Source: Porodaedalea pini
Lineage: Eukaryota; Basidiomycota; Agaricomycetes; Hymenochaetales; Hymenochaetaceae
Reading direction: 5' to 3'
DNA: 64,000 bases
Assembly (NCBI GenBank): GCA_002794775.1
Contig: NBAY01000022.1
Coordinates: forward strand, 248,001-312,000
This document shows positions 11,794 through 27,729 of the stretch, one piece after another (positions within the stretch are counted from its first letter, which is position 1; the number at the start of each line of letters is the position of its first letter). The notes beneath the pieces are model-generated. The model was given only the letters and a program-made list of their open reading frames with translations, made no database searches and was not told the DNA's origin. Position numbers and translations under genes: made by a program.

Positions 11794-12895
11794 ATGAGCA
11801 AGCAGTCTGTCCTTCTCATAGGTGCTACTGGCGAGGCCGGTTCACACATCCTGAACGGACTTCTCGGCAGCGGAAATTTTGTGAGTACCATCACCTCCTC
11901 TGTAACATTTCTTTTCAATCCAAGTTTAATTAATAGATCGTTGTCGCTGGTGTGCGTCCGTCTTCGGCAGGAAAGCCCGAAGTCAATGCGCTCAGGTCCC
12001 GCGGTGTTGAAATCCGTATTCTGGATCTCGAGAACTCGAGTATCGACGAACTCTCCCTATTGCTGAAGGACATTGACACAGTCATTTCGGCAATCTTTGC
12101 TACTCAAATTCACCTCCAGAAGCCTCTCGCGGATGCTTGTAAGAAGGCGGGTATAAAGCGACTCATTCCCTGCGACTGGGGCCCCGCTTGCGTCCGGGGA
12201 GTCAGGAAGATGTTCGATGATGTACGTGGTAATCAAACTCCTCTCTTTGGATTGACATCAAAACTAATACACTTGGTGTTCTGCTAGAAACTTGCTATCC
12301 ATGACTATATCAAAGACGTTGGCACCGGATATACTTTCATCGACGTTGGCTGGTGGTCAGTCTGCTCTTCCGAAGCCCTGCTATTTAACGTTACTAACGG
12401 CTGCTCAGGATGCAGATGCTTCTTCCATATGCGGATCCTTCAAAAGCCTACATGATACAAATCCCCGATTCTCCAAGTACCTCTTCGGCACCGGAGATGT
12501 GAAATGCGCCGTCACGGACGTCCGTGATCTCGGCAAGTTTGTCGCACGCATCATCGCCGATAATCGAACGTTGAACCAGTACGTCTTTTGCTGGACGGAG
12601 GAGGTTACTCAGAACGAGGCGTTCGCTCTTGCCGATCGCGTTTCCGGATTGAAGTTCGACGTAGAGCAACTAAGCGTCGATGAAGTGACGCGAAGGGCAA
12701 AGGAAGCGAAGGATATATTTGATATCATGATAACGGAGTATAACTTTAGTCTTTGGATTCGAGGCGATAACACGGTGGAGAATGCGAAGAGGGAGGCGTA
12801 CGGAAGTGCAACTCGACGCAAGAGAGCTTTATCCTGAGCTGGGGAAGGAGTTGAGATCTCTGGAAGACTATGCCAAAGACTTCTACTTGAAATAA
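11794..12895 (+). pseudogene. NmrA-like / isoflavone-reductase-like NAD(P)-binding protein, apparently frameshifted
   Basis: Starts MSKQSVLLIGATGEAGSH, a Rossmann GxxGxxG nucleotide-binding loop. After an intron (about 11881-11938) comes VVAGVRPSSAGKPEV, then DIDTVISAIFATQ and KKAGIKRLIPCDWGP. An intron at about 12221-12287 leads to KLAIHDYIKDVGTGYTFIDV and an intron at about 12359-12410 to MLLPYADPSKAYM. That frame then stops near 12500, while the true downstream family sequence (FGTGDVKCAVTDVRDLGKFV) lies in another frame, so one base seems lost or gained near 12470. A second slip is needed near 12805-12815 to reach LDARELYPELGKELRSLEDY and the stop at 12893-12895. No sensible intron repairs either break. 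Either a recently decayed gene or two assembly indels. The family binds NAD(P)H; the substrate is unknown. Confidence 0.72.
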
Positions 12896-13198
12896 GCAAA
12901 TGGGTGATCATGGGGCTGAGAGTACAATTTGAACGATAACGATTGGAGCTGACACTGTATTCTCAGAACTTATTAGTAGGGAGTTGACATTCTGGGAGGA
13001 GCGTCATTTGTGCATAAATTTCTACAAATAAATGCTGAATATTATTTTAATGCTTCCGCGCGTCAATACTTAATACTTATGGTGTGGTCGTTTCGGGCTT
13101 ATGTTGGGCCGCGACGGTCACGTGGAGACGCGAACGCGACGCGACTCCTTTCAATTCGAGCCTTGCTTCAGTGCCTGCTTGCCAACTCGACGTTCACC
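12896..13198. other. Intergenic stretch upstream of RecQ gene
   Basis: About 300 bp, AT-rich in the first part. No gene or clear signal is seen apart from the good start context TTCACCATG at its end. Confidence 0.4.
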
Positions 13199-16815
<3,617 letters not shown>

Positions 16816-16969
16816 ATTGCACGGCAACATAAACAAATGAATAATTCTATAACTTATTATGAGCCATATGTAACTGTAGCCATAGAATCATACAATTTGC
16901 AGGAAGACTCGCTTCTGCTAGAACATGCAATGTTCTGAACCTGGCAGAATGAAAAAAAAAGGAAGGTCG

Positions 16970-18950
16970 TTAAGCCTCCTCACGGATAGAAGTGCTAGAA
17001 TAGACGGTGCGGTTCTCAGGACGCGCAGATCCCGTCTGTTGCTGCTGCTGCTGAGAACTTGCAGACGAGCTAGATGTGCTCCCGCGCTTTAGCGCTGGAC
17101 GAAGTGGCACCTTTGGAATGAGACGATGCTGCATATCGATGCGGATTCCCTCCTCGTTCTGCCAACCAGCTCCAACCTCAGGATATTCGGAGAGTTCGAT
17201 GGGGTACTCAGTACCCGGTTCTGGAGCGACAAAGACTCCATCGTTCGTCCACAATTGGTCCCTTTTGATGCGAAACAAGGAACGGTTAGCGTTGCAGGCG
17301 GATGCGGCAGTCAAGAAAGAATGGTTAAGCTTACCCCTTTTTATTAAACCAACCCTTGCGACGCCTGTCAAGCGGGACGGGAGAAGGGCAGATCAACTTC
17401 TCTGAGAATCGCACCATCTTCGATGGTTCCAAGCCTGCGATGACAATTGGCTTAGGAACGTCGTCCTTACTGATGCGGCTGCTTGAAAGCGTTCGACTGC
17501 GAATAGTTGGAACCGGCCCTGTAACGAAACCAGCGCTGCGAGGTACTTCGTCCTGCGGTGAATGTCGCTCACGAGGCGATGTCGACCCGGACGATTGGGA
17601 GCCGCGACGCAGAGGAGGTCTGTCGCGGTCATAGAAACTTCCGGGCGGTGGAGCAGGGAAAACGTCAACGCCTGCACCATTGGGCCTCCGCTCGTGTGCA
17701 AACTCAGCACTGACGTTAATTTCCCTATCCGGAGAGAATCGTTCTCGCTTGGCGTCGGGTGAGGTGCACGCCGCGCAACACGGGAGGTGAATGGCGGTCC
17801 GTGGTCCCAAGTCCGACAGGAACAACGGTGACAGAGTCTCGGCCGTTAGGAGGAGAGAGGCGCTCCCCTGGAAGAACTCCGAATCCGGTTGGAATGACAG
17901 CTCCGCTTAACCGCCTTTTGCGCGGTGCGTCGACTTGCATACGCGGGTCTGAGTCGCGGCGCACAGGTGGGATATCGCGAGATCCCGTAGCAATAGTAGG
18001 AGGTACGTTCGGCCGGTCAGGGAGCCGGCCACCGGGACTAGTACGTGGAGGACTAGAACGCGTGGGTGAAGGGCCTGGTGGAGATCCCGCGGGCCGTTCG
18101 GAATCCGAGAGACTCCCTCGTCTTCGACTCGAGCCGGAGTCACCACTTCCGCTTCGTGGGCGAGAACCATCTTCGCCGCTACGAGGAAGGGGCCGGCCCT
18201 GTGATGTTACAGCGAAAGATGTACTCGATGACGGGAGAGAAATAGCAGGGGGGTGCGGCGAGTCGGGTGCGGACTGGGTAGTGCTGTGGGTCGTCGCTTC
18301 GCTTGAGCCTGTAATTAACATCACTGAGTTGCGTCGGGCAGTCGACGGCTGTGAGACCTGAGTGGATGGCTCTGCCGTCGGAAACTGCAATAAGGTATCA
18401 ACAGAAGAGTTGGAGTAGCAAGTGAGGGTATCCGAATCGGCGTCCTCCGAACGTTCGTAGATGAAGGAGTCGAGCATCGGAGTATCAGGGTAAATCTTGA
18501 AAGATCTACTCGGAGACGTGTTTCTCGAACTGTTTCGGTCGCCGGTCGAAGAAATTTGCTGACTAGATGTCGACGCCTTAAAGTCGGATCTGACAGTAAT
18601 CGTTGGCGCAGATACATACTGTGTAGCCGCCGGCTGCGTATAGCCTGATGAAGTTTTCGTCGAGGAATGACCAGCATGTCCATGAGGTGGCCGTTGAGAA
18701 TCAAGGACGTATGAGCCCGAGCTCGAGATCACGTAGTATGTCGGACCAGCCTGTGCGGGTGGCGCCTGGGATTGCGCCGCCTTCGTCCTTGGTACGTACG
18801 ACATGCTGGATTGCTGTAAACAGGGACAAATCCTTAGAGACAGAGCTGTGACGGGCGCAATATACGACGGCGACCGACCTTTTGAGCTTTAATTTGAGCC
18901 TTTTTCCCGAAAGGCACTGGGGCAGTCTGCCAGCTGAGCATCGTCAACAT
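16970..18950 (-). CDS. Conserved, mostly disordered Ser/Pro/Arg-rich protein of unknown function
   Basis: I place the start at 18950 (MLTMLSWQTAPVPFGKKAQI). A 68-bp intron (about 18811-18878) then joins it in frame to QSSMSYVPRTK; ATG 18804 is the alternative. A long Ser/Thr/Pro/Arg-rich region follows, with only low-complexity character. The C-terminal third has an ordered-looking block, MVRFSEKLICPSPVPLDRRR and KGWFNKKGDQLWTNDGVFV, then YPIELSEYPEVGAGW and RIDMQHRLIPKVPLRPALKR, ending with a six-residue poly-Q and SIREEA at stop 16970-16972. I know of no named family. Near 17760-17810 the frame changes. A 70-nt intron with a GTCGGA donor, or a one-base indel, would reconcile the two halves. 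The conserved C-terminal block is the best argument that this is a real gene. Confidence 0.7.
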
Positions 18951-20108
18951 CTTCAAGTTGAAGTTGGGTGCTAAGGGCTAGTGTGCGTTCATTGGCGATG
19001 ACGGGCCAGTACGGACCGCCTTTTTATAGAGAAGAGAAGAAGACGTCGTGTTGCTAGATTGAACATGTTGGTTTCCGCGCCACTCGCATGAGCCCCTAAG
19101 CAAGGCCTGTACACGAGGAGAAAGCACACCTCGAGAAGCATGCTGGTGACGATGGCGTATACACACATCACACACGTGCTACGCTTTGAGCTCGAACAGG
19201 GGATGAGTTCTTGATTAACCTTCGCATTGACGAGAAGGAACGCTTCTTGGCGATGTCATAGGCGAGGCTAAATGGCGAGGCCGCTTTGGAGAAATGAAGC
19301 GGTCGATCATGGAACTTGGACTCCAGGCGCTTGCGATACGACGGGAATCCTTCCGGAAGTTGCTTGTGCATACAAAGTCGAGTACACACTTTAGCACACT
19401 TTAAATGCTAAATGTGTGCATGTTCCTGCGACATCAAATATTAAACCTTGAGGCGCCCCAATGTGAGAACAGGAGCTTGGTCATGCAGGAAAACGGGGCG
19501 ATGTCGGAATAACGCACAAGCCTCACCAGAAGTTGAGAGAAACGGTACAAAGTAACGTTTTAATGGAAGATTATACAACCGGCGAAAGTCAAGTGGAACC
19601 TAACTGGCGCCGAGAGTTGTCTAACCGGAACTTGGAGTTCGACGTCCCCCCTTACGCAGACCCGGAACTGCAAATGAGTAAGCTCAGGTTGTTGATTTAG
19701 ATGCATCGGGTTCTTGTAGAGAGTGCTATCCGCGCACCGTGACCATGAGGAGTAAAGTCTCGTAGACCTGATACCTCTCGTCGATCGCAAGACCAGAGCT
19801 GTTGGAATTGAGAGAAACGCTCATCAGGTATATGATGAGGAGTCGCACCAAGGACTTCAGGACAGGTATTCAAGGTCACAGATACATCAAGATAGGCCAA
19901 ATCTGGTCATAAAAATGGCTCTCTTGCCCTCTCGGAGTTATGTTGTATTGACAGAACATGAAGGAGCCAGGTAAATATTGATCACGTGTTGTTATTATTG
20001 TCGAGGCGCGTGATTCGCTGTGAATCTTTGCTTGTGAACTGGTCTCCGACTTCCTTCATCGTCCAAAAGCCTTTCTGAAAGGCGTCGCAAGAGGGTGAAA
20101 CTGCTGCT
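18951..20108. other. 1.16-kb divergent intergenic region
   Basis: Lies between the 5' ends of the disordered-protein gene (minus) and CFT1 (plus). Small minus-strand ORFs exist near 19168-19389 and 19560-19900, but they show no family resemblance and no convincing splicing. Likely holds both promoters. No repeat is visible. Confidence 0.4.
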
Positions 20109-23100
20109 ATGCAGGCTCTTCGGAGTGAAGTTCTTCCTCCCAGCGGTGTACAGTTTGCTGCCAGTCTCAAGCTGCTTCCCTCATCTGTCACTCGAAGACG
20201 TCTAGATTCGGATGGGACGTATCGAAAAGCAGTCTGCAATATAGTGGTGGCTTGCTCCCACCTGCTTCGTATATTTGAGGTCGTTGAAGAACCTGTTCCA
20301 ATCCAGGCATATGGCAGCCACGGTGTCGGAAAAGACGGTTGGTCTCGTGTGAGAAGGGACACAGAAGCGGTCGAAGGCGAAGTTGAGATGGACACACAGG
20401 GAGAAGGATTCGTGAACTTGGGTGCAGTCAAGGTAGTCTCATTGTTCCTTTTTGTTATTGCTTAGTGCTTCGGGTTGTGCAGCATGCAATAAACATTTTG
20501 ACATTTTTGCCGTCTTCTAGTCTGCATCAACGGCAAAGCCGCTCTCTATGACAACATTTCGATTCTACTTCATCCGTGAACATCGACTGCATGGCATTGT
20601 CACTGGACTTGAGGCTGTAAAAATATTATCATCAACAGAAGACGCGCTTGACCGTCTTTTAGTTTCCTTCAAGGATGCCAAGGTATGCAGTTCTTTTCGG
20701 CTCGAGGAATAATGATATGTTGAAATACTTTAGCTTGCTTTGCTAGAATGGTCCTCTGAAATGCATGATCTAACAACTGTTTCCATACATACATATGAGC
20801 GAGCACCTCAAATGGTATGTTCGTCATAGACATAGTCGGAACCCTCAAGTTCACAGTTTACAGGCATTTCTAGATCCTAGCAGATTCACAGGGGAGCTGA
20901 GGGTCGATCCTCTTTCACGCTGCGCAGCCTTATCATTGCCTTGTGACTCGATTGCCATACTTCCATTTTACCAAAGTCAGGTCGACCTTGACCTCGTAGA
21001 TGTGGATCATTCGGTTGGCAGGCATGTGCATTTTTTCTTCATCTTAGTAGCTCTTCTAATGTCAAATTAGAGATATTCCATATTCGCCGAGCTTTATTCT
21101 CGACCTTCCTAACCAAGTCGATTTCCGCATGCGGAATGTCGTTGATTTCGTTTTTCTTCCCGGTTTCAACAATCCAACGCTGGCAGTGCTTTTCCAGACG
21201 CAGCAGACGTGGACAGGGTGTGTTTTCATCGTTCTCCTTGGTCTCCTTTACTCATGTCAGATGTCTATGCCCATAGACGACTCAAAGAATTCAAAGATAC
21301 TTGTCATTTGTTTATTTTTACGCTTGACCTCGTTACACACAAATATCCTATCATCACCACTGTTGAGAACCTTCCGCACGACTGCTTTTCCATTCTATCT
21401 TGTGACAGCTCTCTGGGAGGAGTCGTGATTTTGAGCTGTAACTCTCTCATATATGTGGATCAAGCTTCGCGGAGGACTGCACTGGCCGTTAACGGTTGGG
21501 CCGCACGGGTATCTGACATGCCGATGCAGGCACTTCGTCCAGAGGAACAGGAGCGTGATTTGCACCTTGAAGGTGCGCGTGCAACGTTCGTGGACTTGCG
21601 TACGTTCTTTATTGTTACACGTGACGGCTTGATCTTCCCCGTCGAAATCGTGATGGACGGGCGAACAGCATTGCGTTTGGCTCTGGGCCCTGCTATGTCG
21701 CAGACGACCACACCAGCGCTTGTAATGAATGTAGCCGTTGGAAATAATAGTGGAGATGAGGACACACGCGGCGACGTGATCTTTGTAGGAAGTACAGTAG
21801 GTCCGTCCGTGTTGTTGAAAACAACACAGGTGGAAGAGGAGGTTTCCAAGGACAAGCAGCAGAAAGAGGTCCCAGCAGCTGTCGCAGACAATCCGATGAC
21901 TATGGAAATCGACGATGAAGACGGTGAGCATAAATTTAATTAAAGTTTTATGTGTTAAACTGATATAACCGTATCCTAAGATATCTATGGAGATGTGGTC
22001 AAAGAAAACCAGTCACTACCTGGCCATCTCACGGCCGGACATCAGGCTGCCGTGGAAACCAGGTTTGTCATCCACCTCTCGTTGTGTGATTCTCTGCCTG
22101 CGTACGGTCCGATAAATTCCATGGCCTTCGCCTTGACGAGAAATGGTGTATGTGCTGCGTTTGTTACGATACGGTGGAGGCCTAACTTTATTACGTTTAG
22201 GACCGTCCAACGGCGGAACTTGTCACAGCGACTGGACATGGGCGACTTGGAGGTTTCACACTGTTCCAGGTATTTTTTCTCGTATAATTTTTGACGTAAT
22301 TATGTTTACTGAATGCTGGTCACAAAATAGCGAGACCTTCCCACCCGTTCCAAACGAAAGTTGCATGCAGTTGGAGGTGCCCGAGGCGTATGGTCCATAC
22401 CAGTCCGCCAACCTTTGAAGGTCAATAACCCTGAGCGAGCACGGGGGCTTCTTCACGGATCTTCCGAGATTTTTGACACGGTGGTTGTCAGTACAGATGC
22501 GAATCCATCTCCTGGTCTGACCCGCGTATGTAAATTTTGCTACTCTCTTAGTTCACTTCTGATTCGCGGCACAATTTTACTTGCAGTTTGCTGCCCGGTC
22601 GTCTCGAAATGATATCACGATCACCGCTCGCCGAACGGAGACGACCATTGGTGCAGCGCCGTTTTTCCAACGGACTGCAATCCTTCATGTAACAACGGAG
22701 CTTATCCGGGTGCTCGAGCCAGGTATGTTCCCGTCTGCCTCGTAAAAAAAAAACTATGATACGTAATTTTGCTCACGAATTTGGTCACCATCAGATTGCA
22801 GTGAACGGCAATGCATTAAAGACATGGATGGTGCAAATAAGCGGCCGAAGATACGTTTTTGTTGTATCTCTGACCCATTCATCCTTATTATCAGAGAGGA
22901 CGAGTCTCTTGGACTTTTTGTCGGCGATGCTGAGCGCGGACGCATTCGTAGGAAGGATATGACGCCAATGGGCGAGAAGGTATGCACCCTTCTTCACAAT
23001 TACATTGACGCGCTCTAACCTGAATCTTGAGGTGTCTCGATATTCCACGGGTGGATTTTTTTCTGATCAAAGTGGCTTATTTGAGCTTTATACTGGTACA

Positions 23101-25792
23101 CCGTCTACGTCTGCTGCCGGTTCGGAGAGCAAGCAGAAAAATCCGACAGCATCACTTGAATCAGCAGTTGATGCTCAGCGTGGAACTCAGTGGCTCGTCC
23201 TGTGTCGGCCGCAAGGTGTCGTTGAGGTCTGTTTCCATTCCAGCTTCTTTTATTGCGTGTCGTTGATTCTGTTACAGATTTGGACTTTACCTAAATTAAG
23301 TCTAGTATTCTCGACTTCATCTCTCAAAGATTTGCCATTTGTACTGTCCGACTCCTTTGACCCTCCTGCACTCTCCTTACCAGAGGATCCGCCTCGGAAA
23401 CCTCAGGATACCGATATAGAGTTATTACAATTCTCTCAGATTGGCGAGTCATGTCCACATTCACATCTCGTTGTGTGTGCCATTTCTTCATCTCCACTGA
23501 GTGATCTGATCTGATTTTCGAATGTTCCTCAGGTAATGCTGCGTTGTGGGCAAATGGCAATTTATCAAGCGGTCGCTGTAGAAAAGGCAGATTTCCCGGA
23601 GTCTTCCACCCGCAACACCACGCTTAAAGTCAATTTTGTCAAAATGGGTTCCCGATTATTCGAGCCGCGTCAAAATGAGCCTTCGGAGAAATCTTCAGTG
23701 ATAGCAGAGCAGAGACGAGCCCTTCGGACGTTCGTTCCGTTCACGACCTCGCCGACCTCCGAAACATGCCTTTCAGGTGTCTTTGTCACGGGTGATGAGC
23801 CGAGTTGGATTCTTGCAACCGACAAGGAGGGCCTGAAGATCCATTCGTGTAGTTTCCAAACGGTCAATTCGTTCACTTCTTGTTCAATCTGGGACTCCAA
23901 AGGTGATTTCTTAATGCATACCGATGAGGTGCGCATGAGTCATACTCACATGTACCATCGTTGCAAATTGACCTATTGCATATGCAGGGACCATGTTTGT
24001 TAGAGTGGATGCCTAACGTCAACCTGGGTACCGATATGCCATCAAGAATGGTCACTCTGGGTCGAACGTACACTAATGTGACCTTTGACGCGGCGTCAGG
24101 ACTGATGGTTGCATCCTCTTTGCTACCAAATCCGTTCACGATCTTTGATGAAGAAGGGAACAAGATATGGGAACCTGATGGTTAGAGGAATTATTTTCGT
24201 AGTTTGGCTAAAAATCCTTACAAAACAATGTCCGAACAGCGCCGAACGTTAATTACCCTCTATCTGTAATGTCGGCACTGGAGCTATTCCCTTCGGACTT
24301 CTCTTGCGTCATGGATGGGTAAGCCTCGTTTGTTAACGCTTCCACTGCTTCCATTTAATATAGATACCATGTTCAGGTACGAATTCCAACCGAACGAATT
24401 TGTCACTGCTCTGGATTGTGTACAGCTTGAAACACAGAGCACGGATAGTGGAATGAAGGAGTTTATAGTGGTTGGTACGACAGTGAACAGGGGAGAAGAC
24501 CTGGCTGTTAAAGGCGCGGTACGTATTCTTTCCTACTTCGGAAGCGACTCTTCTAAAAGCTTACGCTGGCCTGCAGACGTATGTGTTTGACATCGTTGAG
24601 ATTGTGCCCAATCCTGAAAGTGGTCCTACGCGGCGGTTTAAGCTTCGTCTTCTGTGCAAAGACGAGGCAAAGGGGCCCGTCACGGCGTTGTGCGGAATGA
24701 ACGGGTATCTTGTTTCATCAATGGGACAGAAGGTGAGCCCAATGCGGAAAGGATCACATCTACTGCTTCATGTTAGTTACCTTCGTTGGCAGATATTTGT
24801 TCGTGCGTTAGATCTTGATGAACGCCTCGTTGGTGTCGCCTTTCTGGATGTTGGTGTATACGTCACGTCCTTGCGTACGATCAAGAATCTTCTTCTTGTT
24901 GGAGACGCAGTGAAAAGCGTGTGGTTCATCGCGTTTCAGGTACTACCCCTTTCTTCTTGCTGTGCAACGAAGACATGAGAATATACTCAACTTTGCAACT
25001 CTCTCAGGAGGATCCGTTCAAACTCGTCATAATCGCTAAAGAAGTGCATCGACTCGGCGTCACGACTGCGGACTTCCTCTTCGCATCCGATGGGCAATTC
25101 TATATCGCAGTAGGCGATGACGAAGGTGTCATTCGTCTCTTCGAATATGATCCTTCAGGTATGGAAGACACCCTTCGCTAAATGTCAGATGCTCCCCTAA
25201 CGTTCTCAAACGCATGGTGCAGATCCGGAGTCACATAGTGGTCAATATCTTCTGCGACAGACAGAATTCCACGGACAGGTTGAAAGCCATACGACTGCGC
25301 TGATTGCACGCCGTTCTCGAGAGGACGACGGCCTCATCCCGCAGGCCAGGCTCATCAGTGGTACGTATTTCTAGCGTCCGTCCAAGTTTGTTTTTATTTT
25401 ACTTTTTTCCGATCCTGTGTAGGAGCGGTGGATGGTTCGATGTATGCCCTAACGCCTGTGGACTCTGACGAATCGGCGAAACGTCTACAACTTCTTCAGG
25501 GTCAACTCACGCGTAACTTGCAGCATGTTGCAGGACTAAACCCGCGAGCATTCCGGTACGCACTTTCGTCTACAGAAAAGAACTCTGTGACTCAGACGCT
25601 CTTTATCTTTACGCCAGAATCGTTCGCAATGACGGTGTAGCCAGGCCTCTCACAAAAGGAATATTAGATGGGAATCTTCTCGCTGCGTTTGAACAGTTAC
25701 CTATCCAGCGGCAAAACGAAATTACGCGGCCTCTTGGAACGGACAGGCTGACCGTATTGAGAGACAGATGGGAACTGAGTGGGCCATGGTGA
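20109..25792 (+). CDS. CFT1: Cleavage and polyadenylation factor subunit Cft1 / CPSF160
   Basis: The largest subunit of the CPF/CPSF scaffold, made of three WD40 propellers, in nuclear mRNA 3'-end formation. The start MQALRSEVLPPSGVQFAASL matches the family N-terminus. Conserved blocks after splicing many short introns include VACSHLLRIFEV, LALLEWSSEMHDL, CAALSLPCDSIAILPF, DFVFLPGFNNPTLAVLFQT, FTLDLVTHKYPIITTVENLP, DCFSILSCDSSLGGVVILS, YVDQASRRTALAVNGW, FGLGIDK-free propeller segments of TFDAASGLMVASSLL type, and AVDGSMYALTPVD. The end reads GLNPRAFR, then (intron) IVRNDGVARPLTKGILDGNL, LPIQRQNEI and WELSGPW at stop 25790-25792. The 5.7-kb span is right for a protein of about 1,400 residues. 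The repeat island starts only 93 bp after the stop. Confidence 0.92.
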
Positions 25793-26135
25793 ACCTCATG
25801 TTTGTTTCTGGCCTGAACAAATAGTGTAGCCTTGTCTTTCTAATTCCTATCTTATCTTAATATTGAACCGACGAAGGCCCTTTTGCCCACAGCCACCATT
25901 AGAAATGACAAATTCTGACAAATTCTGACTAAAATTTGTCACTATTAATCAGCCTTTTCTTCCCCCCCCAAAGCGGCAACTACAGCTGCAGATTACAAAA
26001 CACCCTCAAACCGGCATCTCACAGATCACTCAAACTGGCAACTCTGCAAATCGCTCAAAGCGGCAACTCTGCAGATCACTCAAAGTGGCAGCATACACAC
26101 AACACTTTGAGCTCAAATAACCCATTTCTCACTTG

Positions 26136-26411
26136 AACAAAATCGGAAAAATCATTAAAACATAAAATCTAATTAAAAATTTAATATGCCATCTTCCCCA
26201 TGAGTATTGGTGCATAAATTGCCTCATCACATCAACTAATTTGAGCTTTCCTGATGATGCATGGATAGATTGCTTACTTTGCTATCAAACAAAATCGGAA
26301 AAATCATTAAAAAATTAAATCTAATTAGAAATTTAATAGGCCATCTTCCCCATGAGTATTGGTGTATAAATTGCCACATCACATCAACTAATTTGAGCTT
26401 TCTTGATGATG
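26136..26411 (+). repeat. Direct duplication of about 124 bp inside copy 1
   Basis: 26136-26259 and 26288-26411 are near-identical direct copies, beginning AACAAAATCGGAAAAATCAT and ending TGATGATG, separated by 28 bp. The inverted copy has this block only once (about 31305-31435), so the duplication is private to copy 1. Confidence 0.88.
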
Positions 26412-26915
26412 AAAAAATAGTTTGCATATATAAGACAGCACAGGACCTTTATAGAATGCACCTAGGTAGTGCCAACACTTGAGCCCACAAGACAGACAGG
26501 ACAAAACAATCTTTGTTGCTGTCAGATAGACTGAAAATATATACAGGAAAATTGTCTACTCACCTTTGTTGCTATCAGATAGACTGAGGCAACAAAGGCA
26601 TTAGAAAGGGTTCAAATAGAAAGGATTATATAATATGAACTATACAGTACCAGTCTGAAAGGAATCCATTGAGAATTACTCTTGGAGTGCGTATAAGCAT
26701 CAGACAAGTTTGCATTAGCCTCAGATGGGTTGGGGAGTGAAGGGAATATGAAAAGGATATAAATAGAATGTGACATGCCCTGCTCCAAAGGTCCTGAGGC
26801 TATGCTGTCATTGAGTTTTAGGCTCAGACTTGGTATGTTCACCAGACTCGGCACTTGGGCTCAGACTTGGCACGATCATGAGACTCAGCACTCAGACTCA
26901 GACTTGACATGGTCA

Positions 26916-27007
26916 TGGTGTAGACTTGGTATCGTGGTGTAGACTCGGTATCGTGGTGTAGACTCGGTATCGTGGTGTAGACTCGGTATCGTGGTGTAGA
27001 CTCGGTA
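26916..27007 (+). repeat. 19-bp minisatellite
   Basis: About five tandem units of GGTGTAGACTCGGTATCGT, the first with a T for C (ACTTGG). It lies within block B of copy 1 and is not expanded in the inverted copy. Confidence 0.9.
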
Positions 27008-27572
27008 CTCCAAGTCATGACACAATGTCCAGACAGTTGGTGTCATGTTGGCTGTGGCAAGAACACTCTGGCAGGCTTACACTTTATATTATATTAGGAC
27101 TCACTCCAATGGATGTCCCAAGGAAAAATAAGGTGATACATAAAGCTGAGAACATAGGAGCATAACTTGCAGCCAGACTGAAGATTGCAGTGAAGTACAA
27201 TGTAAGGTTGAAAGCAGTACTCTGAGTGAGTAAGTCAGAGCCTCCAGAGAAAAAGTCAGCAAGGGAAATCTTTGTTTAAGCATTGAATTCCTACATGATC
27301 CTCATCCTATAGCACTGAGCATCATTTCAGAAAACATTGAGGAAGAGAGATCTACAATATGGCTGTCTATAACTGTAGAAGTTGCAAGTTAAGCAGAAAT
27401 GTGTAGGAACAAAAGAAAAGACTGTACATATTAGTAATAAGCTTACTACACCTGTCCTTATACATAGGCAACTGACATAATGTGACAACCAATATTGTAT
27501 TTAGTGGAGCTTTGGTGTAATTAGAATTTCACAATAAAATTCAAGTTTCTTCCAGACAGACTAAGATAATAT

Positions 27573-27669
27573 AGGTGGGTGTAAGTGAAGGCTAAGTCAT
27601 GTGCACCAGTTTGGCTGGGAGTTGCTGCATAAAGCTTGCACATGACTCAGCCATCACTTACACCCACCT
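27573..27669. repeat. Imperfect inverted repeat, 33-bp arms
   Basis: The arm 27573-27605 (AGGTGGGTGTAAGTGAAGGC...) pairs with 27637-27669 around a 31-bp spacer. The spacer region recurs inverted at about 30115-30176 and one arm near 30758-30782, where the block order of the inverted copy is broken. Confidence 0.8.
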
Positions 27670-27729
27670 GTATATTGTCTGTAGAACTCAGATAAAGCTA
27701 GAATAGATATGAGCACTGTGTTTAAACTC

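Noticed and set aside
19982..20431. Minus-strand ORF opposite the start of CFT1
   Set aside because: It is the antisense of the conserved CFT1 N-terminus and has no family signal.
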